Part shown: piece by piece, positions 55,254 through 64,000 of the stretch
Layout: each line of letters starts with the position of its first letter
Numbering within the stretch: position 1 is the stretch's first letter
Assembly (NCBI GenBank): GCA_026770025.1
Contig: JAMXDE010000019.1
Span: forward strand, 806,001-870,000
DNA length: 64,000 nt
DNA from: Craspedostauros australis
Taxonomy: Eukaryota; Bacillariophyta; Bacillariophyceae; Mastogloiales; Achnanthaceae
Direction: 5' to 3'
Notes under the pieces: generated by a model
The model's database searches: none
What the model was told of the DNA's origin: nothing
What the model saw: the letters and a program-made list of their open reading frames with translations, nothing else
Translations under genes and position numbers: made by a program

Positions 55254-57746
55254 CTTGCTGTTATTGCTGCTATAGCTGCTCCTGTTATTGCTGATGTGTT
55301 GTCTGTTGCTGTTGTATGAGCTATGGTATCTATGGAGAAGGTCAGGCAGCAGCGAGGTATTGGGATGCACCTTCGCTGACTATCTGTATCTGTATCCGTA
55401 TTGGTGCTGCTCGAATAATGCTGTGCTCCTGTTTTCTTGTTCTTGCTCGTTTTTCTTGCTCGTTTTTCTTGCTGTGCCTGTACTTGTGCCTGTCGTGCTG
55501 CTTGTCCCTACGTGGTTATCTGCGTTTCCTCCCGTTTTGTGCGCAGAATGACTTTCGGCAGTGCTTGGATTCGGTTTGGTACAGCAATAATCGCGCTTGG
55601 GCGGAAATACTATTTTGGGGCGCTGGACGCTTTCCACCCCTCCGTGGACTCAATTCCTTTCCTTTCCTTGTCTGTGCGTCGATTGCTTTCTTTGGCTTTC
55701 CTGGTTTTGGGGTTGTCTCGTTGGTTGTCTCGTTGGACGTCGAGCGATTGTTGCCGGTATCGTTGTCGTCGTCGTTGTGGCCTTTCTCACCTGGCCAGAG
55801 GAGTATTGCAAGTCCAAATGAAGGGGAGGTTTCGTTGACGTCTCTTCTTGTCTCTGCGATGGTGTAAGGGTGCGATGCTGCTCTCTCTCTCTTGCCTTTG
55901 CTATCGTTGTTATCGTTGTTGTTATCGTTGTTGTTGTTGATGATGAGGCCAGGTTGGGTGTGTGTTCTCTGCGTTCTTTGTTGCTTCCATTTGGGGTTGT
56001 GCTGCCGCGTCATGTTCTGGTGGTGGGAGACACAACCTCTTCTGCTGCCCACAAATCAGAGTGAAGCAGGCAGAGTTATCTTTCCTCTTCCACGACCTAC
56101 CACGTGACGCCGATCTTTAGTTCCCCCAAACATTGCCACGTTCCCGCAGCCGTTTCTGCCAACAAACAGCGGCGCAAAAAACTCCCAATCTGTACACGCC
56201 CAATCCGTATTCGTGATGTTCCTATCTCAGATGTCCATTGGGCCTAACTTTGGAGCCAATACTCATGGCGAAGTGCCCAAAAGCCGGTATGGGGCACAAA
56301 TATCAAGATGTCAAGGGTCATCGAACAAAGGGTCATCTAAGGCCCAAAGAATGGTAATGATCATCCGACATTCACGGCGACACGGCAACCAAACGAGGAT
56401 CATAACTTGAACTTCGCTATCTTGCCACCAGAACAAAGACCGTTTCGTTTTCGCATGACCGGCAGTGACATTCGAAAACGCAAGATGACAGGCTACGCGT
56501 GTGAGTATAGGAATCTATCTGTCATAGCCCGCAGCCGACAAGACGATCACCGTGGGTTCTTGACCAATGGATGAGATGGCCATCTCCACGCCTCCAGCCA
56601 GAATAGATCGAGACTACTCGTAGCCTGATTGCAGCTTCTCTCCTGCGGCGGTTCCAGTTTGGGGACAGCGAGCGGGGAAGCAACATCCATTCCATCAGAC
56701 GACGAATCCCAGCGGTAGCCATCATCTCACTTCGAGAACGCGCTGGTTGGCCCAAGGCGCTTCATCGTATTGTGGTTCGCACTCGCGTCCCAGCATGGTG
56801 CCGGGATATGACAAGTCCACACCTCTGAGGTATAAGACACATTGCTCGAAGTTAGTAGAGTACACAACCACATCGCTCAAGCACACTCTCATGTCAGTCG
56901 CCCGCTGCACGGATGATTCTTTCCGTGGCAGTGACGTTCAGGCAGCACCTCCATTGGCGCGTTTCTACCCCTGCCCAATCATCGATGAGGTTTGTCTTGG
57001 GCTTCTGGAATGCTCAAACACATGGCGGTCCAAGATGCATCCAAACAAGAGATCGAACGAGTGCTCAATCGGCCACGCTCTATCCGAAGGATGGGATCAG
57101 CAGCTCTGCCCCTGTCGCGGCTCGATCTATCGACCACAAACGAAGACCTCCATTGACGCAACGAGTACATGAGTACTCTCAGAGACAGAGAGCAGGGTCT
57201 TGTGTCCTCGATTGCACGAGCAAGGTCAGGTGATGCATCACGAGGACGCATACTCGACACCAACTTGACCATTTCGATGCAGAGGCGATACTCTTCATGG
57301 GTTGCGAGTGGAACATTGTGATTCTGTACTAGCAGCAGGGTGGCCATGGATCGTCACATGGAAGAATCGGAAAGATACGTGTGCCGCACAAGTACGTACT
57401 TGTGCTCATACACCCAAAGCAATCACAAGCAATGATCAGGAGGCGTTCTTGCTGTCCACCAGAGAGCAAGATGTTGCAATCCAACGGCGTTGTGCGGACC
57501 GGTGGCGGTTGCGATACTCCAGTACAACCGGCTGTGTTTGTGCCACCATGCAATGGTGCACAGGATGGGAAACGGTTTTGCTCCGTGAGAATGCACAATT
57601 CAGCACAGCCAGGTACAAAGTCATCCACAGGAGAAGCAGCGTTTACCTCATGGAAGCGCATCACCATGGAGATCTCTGCTAGGCGACATGCAAACAACCG
57701 GACACCCGCAAATGGTGCACTCTTTCATGGAGCAGTGTTGATGTCT
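55254..57746. other. Gap upstream of the cyclase gene
   Basis: 55.25-56.2 kb is Thr/Cys/Val-codon-rich low-complexity DNA (TTGTTG, CGTTGTTAT runs), probably the cyclase 5' region. Between 56.7 and 57.7 kb, minus-strand pieces read like protein (MATLLLVQNHNVPLATHEEY at 57347; YSTNFEQCVLYLRGVDLSYP near 56860) but are separate and unassigned. Confidence 0.4.
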
Positions 57747-58301
57747 TCAAAGGGGAATCGATTGTGCATGCACTGCGCATGACAAGGAGAGAAGTTGAAA
57801 GTCATCGGACCTCAGGCCTACACCCTCCAGTTCTCCGCGTTTTGCCCTGTCTGCGATACGAGGAAGACCACGCCATTTGCAGACACCGACCCCATAGATC
57901 ACGAGGCACTGACGGGAATGTAGAACCGCGTGAAGCGCAGCAATGACAATTTGCAAGATGTCTTGGATAGCGCCAGGTTGGCTTGCAACTACTACACAAC
58001 TTCGCACGAACTTGGACCCGCTCCTCCTCAACTGTCCAGGTGTCTCTTCATCCGCCGATTGGACTGTTCGGTTCATTCCCATCTCTTCACTCGCCAGCAT
58101 CGAAGGTAACAATTCGACATGATGTTGGATGTCAATGCTGTCTGAATTGGTGTGGATGAACACAATGAGCGGCAATGGATCATTGAGAAGAACGATGCGC
58201 AGCTTCCTTTGATACCGTACAACGGTTGTGCCGATGGCGACTCCTCGCGTGATGTCATTGTGGGTAACACAATACTGGCCATTGTCTGCGGCATCTCTTT
58301 G
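57747..58301 (-). other. Unassigned 184-codon open frame without ATG near its start
   Basis: Open from 58301 to a stop at 57747. It reads like a folded protein: CVTHNDITRGVAIGTTVVRY, then LRIVLLNDPLPLIVFIHTNS, then IQDILQIVIAALHAVLHSRQ. The first ATG lies late, at about 58070, so if real it is an exon or a decayed gene. Neighbouring minus-strand pieces at 56.8-57.7 kb could be other parts. No family recognised. Confidence 0.3.
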
Positions 58302-59281
58302 TCATGCCCACGACAAGTTGCGATTATGAAGAGCGCTTCCATCGATCCACCGATCATCTGTTCAGATCTTTCGAGTTGCCTCTGTCAGATGCTTCTCGCA
58401 CATTTTGTGAGGGAAACAAGCGAAGAGAACGAGAACTGCGACTCAAAGCGTTTCATTCACGTTGGTGTCACAACTTGTCGCTTGGGAGACGCATGCGACA
58501 CGTCCACGGAAAGTTCATTTATGCAACTTGCGACTCACCCAGGCTCGATTTATGAGTTGGAAACTTCTGGCTTGTCACCGGGCGAGCCAGATATCATGTG
58601 TTATCGAGTGTTCGACGGAGTCAAGTCAAATGAATATATTTATTCACATTTCTAAGTTCAATTCACGCTAAAGTGAAGCAAACATTCTGGAGAACGAACA
58701 AGCGCCCGCAAACAAGACTCATTACCAATGTATTCAGAAATTATATTTATTACACATGGCTTCCCACATCACCGATTGCACACACATCCACACGTTCCAG
58801 ACCCTCCGAGAAAGATCTCGGTGGTGCTTTCTGTTCGATTCTGTCTTCCTTTCTTGGACACACATGGAAAGCGCAGATACTTCACTGACGCCATGCACTG
58901 AATGGATGATACCAAACTCTGGAGTGTGCTCGTATGGAATGGCAGTGGCGGGACCTTCACAGCTCTGGCTTTCTCAATTCGCGACAATCAACAGACCCAT
59001 CAATTCGAAATTCAAAACAAACACTTCATCGCAATCCACGTGATGAACGATTGAACCATCCCGCCAGCCAAACAAACAAGGAAATCGAGAGGTCAATTGA
59101 TTGTTTGCCTCCATGTGCTCATAATCGCACAGTATCCTTCGATACGAACGCACAGCAAAACACTAACACCTTGCTGCAGCACAACAAGGCAGCCACAAAC
59201 GAAGGAAGACGCAGTTGACCAAACCAGCATCAATTCTCACCATCTTCAACATCGCACATCGCACATCGCACATCGAGAAAC
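58302..59281. other. Gap upstream of the four-helix protein gene
   Basis: No gene seen. An AT-rich stretch lies at 58620-58760. Short repeats of acatcgcac lie at about 59249-59275, just before the start codon of the next gene. Confidence 0.5.
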
Positions 59282-60831
59282 ATGCAGGACGTTCCAAGAG
59301 AAGTGGAGAACTGCTGTGGCCGTGTTGGGAGGTGCGTACCGAAGATGGTTGCCAGCAGCGGTGAATATTGCGACGTTGGTTTGTCAAGTTGCATCATGTT
59401 ACCACCATGGCCTGATGGCACTCTTCTCATTTCATTCTATTTCGTTCTATTCCGTGTTGCTGCGCGGACCCACTCGAATTGATGCACGCCCATCCGCACA
59501 CTTTCATCATCAACACCCCTCACCTCCAACACTACCAACACCATCGCTACATTCTCGTTTGGTTGCGCAGGACGCTTGCATTCCTCCTGATCGGCTGTGC
59601 CATCGCGTGCACCATCGTCACCTGCGTGCGATGTGACTTTTACGAATTCACCACCATCGACGGCCGCCCATCCTCGCAGCTTGATCCACCGTTCGCCAGC
59701 GCCACAGTCGTCGAGATCGGTGTCTTCAAGTACCGCATCGTGGACTCTTCGGATCCTGGCCAGGAGATGGACGCCTGCAGAGAATTCGCCAATCTCTTTC
59801 AAGAGTTCGATTCCGGCACGGGCAGCGGCAACAACTACTGGGCGGCCGCTCAGATCATCATGGTGATAGCCGCGTTGGCTGGATCCCTGGCATTCTGCAC
59901 CAATTTCGTTGAAGTCATTTGCTGCAACTTCTACTGCAGCCACATGGTCACATCCACGCTCCTCTTCATCGCGGGCATCTTGCAAGGCTGTTCCTTCCTG
60001 TTGTTCGCAGATCACACCTTCTGCTTGCAACAGGATGTCATCGGAAATCACAGATGCGAGCTGGCCGTCGCGTCGTACGCGTCGTTCGTTGCGGTCGGCG
60101 GATATCTTCTTGCAGGGACAATCTTGGGTTGCTTACCGCGGCCGGATCCTTGTGTCGGATCCGTCTGCTGCAATATTGATTGGGACAAGACGACGCGTGA
60201 CTATGGCAAGAAAGGAGATGGTCAGGACAACGGTGACTACGGTGATGATGAGGAGGCGTACGACTACCACAGCAGAGGCGACATGACTCCGCATGGTACT
60301 CCGATGAAGCAGGAACACGACAGCGACATGACGCCCGTCAAGAGTTCGCGACGAGGTTCATATGATAGCCAAACCCGCATGGTCGATGACTACGAATATC
60401 ACCCGGAAATCGCACCCACCATGCGGGAGAGCAGCGACGAAGAGGAGGAGTACTTCACGACAGAGGACGAGGCGGACTTTGCATCCGAATCGAGCTCCGA
60501 ATCGGTCTCCGAGTCAGAGTCAGGATCTGAAGGAGAGTGGGCCACCGAAATCGAGTCCAACCGATCCGCGAGTCTCACACCTACACGTTCAAGCCCAGAT
60601 GCCTTCACACCATCTCCGTCACCTGCTTTCGTAGCTCCACCCCTGCCTCCACCTGTCTTCACGAACCGGTCACCTCCACCATCGCCGGAAATACGCAGGC
60701 CCATGAGGACGAAGAGCACCGCAACCATCGACACCACCGGATCGAACGTGTCCGCGGCATTAGTGAGCCGATTCATCAGTCTCAGCAATCGCAACCTTCC
60801 TCGCGCTGAGCCGCGTGATGAATGCGAGTGA
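59282..60831 (+). CDS. Four-helix membrane protein with disordered acidic/Ser tail
   Basis: Predicted 436 residues from a 50-base first exon (59282-59331, MQDVPREVENCCGRVG) and exon 59571-60831; the intron is GT-AG, and the split AG|G codon makes Arg17. Joining them gives a natural N-terminus directly before TM1, which a single-exon reading would not. Helices lie at about 18-36, 108-130, 142-162 and 181-205. The first loop holds paired-looking Cys residues (CVRC, DACREF), giving a claudin- or tetraspan-like layout without a CCG motif in the loop; CCG occurs instead before TM1. The 230-residue tail is cytosolic by this model, acidic, with SRRGSYDS and a Ser/Glu run, ending in Pro-rich repeats. 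Probably a plasma- or vesicle-membrane organiser; exact role unknown. Confidence 0.8.
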
Positions 60832-61318
60832 ACGCACACTGTATACATGTACAATAGCCATCATTTGCTGGATATGAAAGTGGCATTGCCGTATTGTATA
60901 ATACCATTCCATGGCATCCACAGGGAGGGAATGCACTGATATGCCTGACCCACACACCTGCAGACAACATATAATATATTCTATTCTATTAGTTATTTTC
61001 ATCCTCGTGACAATGTTTGGGTGCACAATGGTTACTACAAACATGATACCCAAAGCAAGTGAGAAGGCAACGATCAAGAAGAGTACCGTGCACAGGCTGA
61101 CGGTAACAACAAGAATTCTGGGGCTGCGTGTGGCATGCGTCCATCAAGAGTGCATACTAGTACTAGAATATACGAGGAATAGCGTTGTGCTTGTGCGACC
61201 AATCATGTGTACTATATAACATAACATTATTGTTGATAACTATTATGTGTACCGACACGAACAAAGTGTCTCTTCGAATTCGCAAAACTGTTGCAGGTCT
61301 ATCTACGACTCCCGCGCT
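60832..61318. other. Gap between convergent genes
   Basis: No gene seen. AT-rich with tatataatat-like runs near 60968-61000 and 61212-61245, as expected for paired 3' ends. Confidence 0.6.
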
Positions 61319-62287
61319 CTATTCGTAGTATGGCAAGTTGCGCAACGCAGTGGGAGGGCTGCGAAACGCCTGCGGCACTGCCACCGACTGCGAGGACGAT
61401 GGCGACAACGACGGCATGGCTCCACGCTTGCCACCACATATCGATTCGTTGCGTTGCTTCACCGGCATGCAAGGTGGCTTATCGCAATCAGCGCGAGGAT
61501 CCAGCGCGCCTCGCACAACGGCGCTGCCGTCCATAATCTCAACGGACACCGCTACTGCCGGGTTGCTATTGATGATCTTCGTGGCACCATCCAGAACGTC
61601 ATGAACATGCTTCAGGCGTGAGATATCGTGCGTCACCACGGGCAGCGAATCGTCCGGCCCGTCCAATCGAGACTGACCCCTGGAGCCCTCCTCGCTGTCG
61701 ATCGACCGCCGGCGCACCGTCGGGACGGGCACCTGATCGTTGGTGCGGGGTGGGCCTGTGTTCAGCATCATGTCGCACACCGATGTGCGGTGGCGCCTCG
61801 AAGTTGTAGGCGCCGCGCTATTGCGTCCGGCGATGCTGGTATCCCAGCGATCGAACGTGGACTTCTTCAACGGAAATGTATCGCTTCTGCGCCTCGATGG
61901 GCGTGGCTGTTTAGGTGACAGGCGGACGCGCTTGCGGGAGCCTCGTTGCGTCGCCGGCGACGCTGCCGGATCTGCAATGAGGATGATAGAGGACGGGCTT
62001 TGGCCGTTGGCGCAAAGCGATGGCGCCTTGGGTGTGCCTGGCGGGATCTGGAGTCGACGTGGTGCACCCATCATGAGGGAAGGGCTGCGGATGCATTCGT
62101 TCAGGTCGGAGGTATTGTATAGATTATGCTGTGCTTGTTGTCGCTGTGTTTGCTGAGGTTGATCCTGTGAGCACTGTTGCTGCTGGTGCTGGTGCTGGTG
62201 CAGTTGTTGCTGACAATCCAAAACCTGAACTTGCCGCTCAAGTGCCAAGGTGGCAAAGTACTGATCCAGCGATGAAGGCTCCACCAT
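61319..62287 (-). CDS. Disordered protein with DQYFA, DRW and RRxS motifs
   Basis: 322 residues from an ATG at 62287 (context acaATGG). It begins MVEPSSLDQYFATL, followed by a Gln/His-rich insertion. Then come SIILIADPAASP, KKSTFDRWDTSIAG and VRRRSIDSEEGSRG, in the same order as in the 39.6-kb protein. Uniquely here, a hydrophobic-rich segment follows (ISRLKHVHDVLDGATKIINS, then AVAVSVEIMDGSAVV), which could be a small folded unit. PPCMPVKQR resembles PPCIPLRKW at 40.8 kb, and the end is LRNLPYYE. Basic phosphosite motifs are frequent (RRRSDTF, RKRVRLSP). No enzyme domain. Role unknown; likely a regulated signalling or scaffold protein. Confidence 0.62.
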   Translation of the reverse strand: MVEPSSLDQYFATLALERQVQVLDCQQQLHQHQHQQQQCSQDQPQQTQRQQAQHNLYNTSDLNECIRSPSLMMGAPRRLQIPPGTPKAPSLCANGQSPSSIILIADPAASPATQRGSRKRVRLSPKQPRPSRRRSDTFPLKKSTFDRWDTSIAGRNSAAPTTSRRHRTSVCDMMLNTGPPRTNDQVPVPTVRRRSIDSEEGSRGQSRLDGPDDSLPVVTHDISRLKHVHDVLDGATKIINSNPAVAVSVEIMDGSAVVRGALDPRADCDKPPCMPVKQRNESICGGKRGAMPSLSPSSSQSVAVPQAFRSPPTALRNLPYYE

Positions 62288-64000
62288 TGTTCAAGTCGTG
62301 ATGTGATGTGGTCTGCTATGGAATGCTGTGATCTGCTATGGATGTTTCTGAGCAACTCTTCTTGCACTCCTCTCCAGATGGTATAGCAGAGCTCTCTCCG
62401 ATCTCGGATTGTGATGCTCTGTTGCTCTCGACCAACGAACTTGGGTTCAATCGAAGCCAACTTGAATGATGGGAGTGAACGATTACCACCGCGATACGAG
62501 ACGAGGCGAGTAGTGCTTCTGATGATTTGTGATTGTATGTATGCTTGGCAACGTCGAGGTGTGACATCAATTGCGATTGTGGTTGTGGTTGTGGTTGTGG
62601 TTGCGTGGTCGAGGCTGACTGAGTTACCGTTCCACCAAAGTTATGGGCACAATGGTGATGGAGGACGAGCATGTACCGTGCCATGCCGTGCCCCACGCGA
62701 AAGTGTTTGAATACGCGATGGGAGCGATTGTTTGGCCGAACAGATTCAACATGAATCGCAACGAATGATGCGCGAGCGACCCTGATTGATGCGAGCCTCT
62801 TTTGGTTGCTGTTGCCACCGTCGTTGTGCCTTCCTTGACAGAGTTCACGATCTCTCTCTCTCTCTTCCCTGTGTGATGTGGGTTTGGCCATTCCTCTCTT
62901 GGTGAGGCGCCGGCGTGAGCAGTTGTTGGTTGGCGGAAGACCAGAACAGAGAATTCTGCTCTACCAAAGTCACATACTTCAACATGCGTCTCGTGCGTTG
63001 TGGCAACACGCTGACTCATGTCGACTTTGGCAGCATCAACTATTACCGCACCACAGAACGCGCCCAACCACCCATGAACAATGAATCAAGATGGCAGGTC
63101 CAACGAGTTCCTGAACGATGTCCAGAGAAGCGCAGTTGATAACGGAGGGAACATGTTTGGGTGGGTTGTGTTGAAGCTCGCATGATCTGGTCTTCCTTGC
63201 TCTGTCAAGATGACACATTCGCAACACCACAATGTTTAATCGAGACACATCATGTTCATATTCAATACGTATTGGAAGAACACATTGATTCCTTCTTGGG
63301 CGGGATTACTTAGAGGGTTCATATCGTCATTTTCTGTCCAACACCGTTTTGCGTGCCTGTAGGGCTTAGGTGTGGTGTGCTTTTGATCGCAGAAGACTTT
63401 TGTTTGGGAAGACCACGTCTTGCTCACAATTTCGGGGGTATTTGCAGCCTAGCAACCTCGCACGCATGCTCCACAGAACGCAAAAAGAGCATCAGCATCC
63501 GTGTTGGATTGATCCTTGGCGATGCCCTCCTTTCTCTGGATGTGAACACGATGAACTTGCTTCAAGGCTCTTGTCGCTTTGCAGAGAAACCATGGCGGAA
63601 AACACGCTCATCCATCCGTATGTCTGCGAGACTCATTCCACGCACCTGCGGCACAACAACACTCTGTGGTATCTATTATACTATTGTATTCTACGTACCA
63701 TAGTATGGCACCACATTTATGCCACAGGCAAGATCTAGCATGCCATGATGCAACTCGATGTAGGGTACAGTGCCATGCGCAGGACGATGCGTTGGAGATG
63801 GAAGGGAAGCAGCTGGAGATCAAGTGGGAGGGGAGGCCGCTGCTTTCCTCACCAGCCGAGAGGCGCAGCTACTGCCATGATGCGATCTTTGCTTGTGCAC
63901 CAGCGGAGGCAGAAGTTTCCTGGTCAACTGACATTTGTTGCCAGAACGTTCTGCGCTGGCTCGTCCCTGCGCAAGGTACTACACTATGCATGGTAGGTGG
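62288..64000. other. Gap: 5' region of the last gene and right edge
   Basis: No gene I can support. A (TTGTGG)n run lies at about 62577-62610. Frames at 62.3-63.1 kb (minus) are low-complexity. A plus-strand frame at 63353-63703 is open but has no recognisable content. Confidence 0.4.

Overview
The window looks like nuclear DNA of a diatom, most likely a pennate one; I do not assign a species. The evidence is: genes with short GT-AG introns; a gametolysin-type (M11) secreted protease whose domains are joined by Pro/Ser/Thr linkers of the kind common in diatom cell-surface proteins; a plastid Tat translocase subunit with a signal-peptide leader and a Phe at the predicted cleavage site, as used in four-membrane plastids; and a very large membrane nucleotide cyclase-phosphodiesterase fusion. 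GC is near 50 % and protein genes occupy well under half of the sequence.

Layout. 1-6.3 kb: two tandem copies of a leucine-rich-repeat-like gene (the first runs off the left edge) with a broken FAD-dependent monooxygenase gene between them. 6.3-10.5 kb: no convincing gene. 10.5-14.2 kb: two Ser/Arg-rich disordered proteins. 14.2-18.4 kb: mostly empty, with possible gene remnants. 18.4-22.3 kb: the five-exon M11 metalloprotease. 23.4 kb: a 358-bp terminal-repeat miniature retrotransposon with identical 93-bp LTRs. 23.8-28.4 kb and 31.9-36.2 kb: two copies of a segment carrying a decayed gene, an ankyrin-BTB gene and a decayed divergent gene; copy A keeps an intact 635-residue ankyrin/coiled-coil/BTB protein, while copy B is split by a frameshift. 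Between the copies lie a 14-bp minisatellite and a broken RS-rich gene. 37.0-38.3 kb: a 1.2-kb inverted-repeat element flanked by TA. 39.6-41.5 kb: two convergent disordered-protein genes. 45.2-48.9 kb: a SET-domain protein with a hydrophobic N-terminus, a small unknown protein and plastid TatB. 49.8-55.3 kb: the cyclase-PDE gene (1735 residues, two exons). 59.3-60.8 kb: a four-helix membrane protein with a micro-exon. 61.3-62.3 kb: another disordered protein.

Working together. I see no operon-like system. The one link I propose is an inference: several disordered proteins (10.5, 12.7, 39.6, 40.8 and 61.3 kb) carry repeated Arg-Arg-x-Ser type sites, and three share ordered short motifs (Tyr-Phe near the N-terminus, Asp-Arg-Trp, and RR-x-S-(M/I)-D). 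They look like substrates of basic-directed kinases such as those driven by cyclic nucleotides, and the same window encodes a cyclic-nucleotide synthesis and breakdown enzyme. The most novel-looking items are this protein family, the tRNA-box-bearing miniature LTR element, the roughly 400-residue extension of the cyclase-PDE, and the M11 protease with a non-canonical zinc motif. All exon models come from reading frame and splice signals only.
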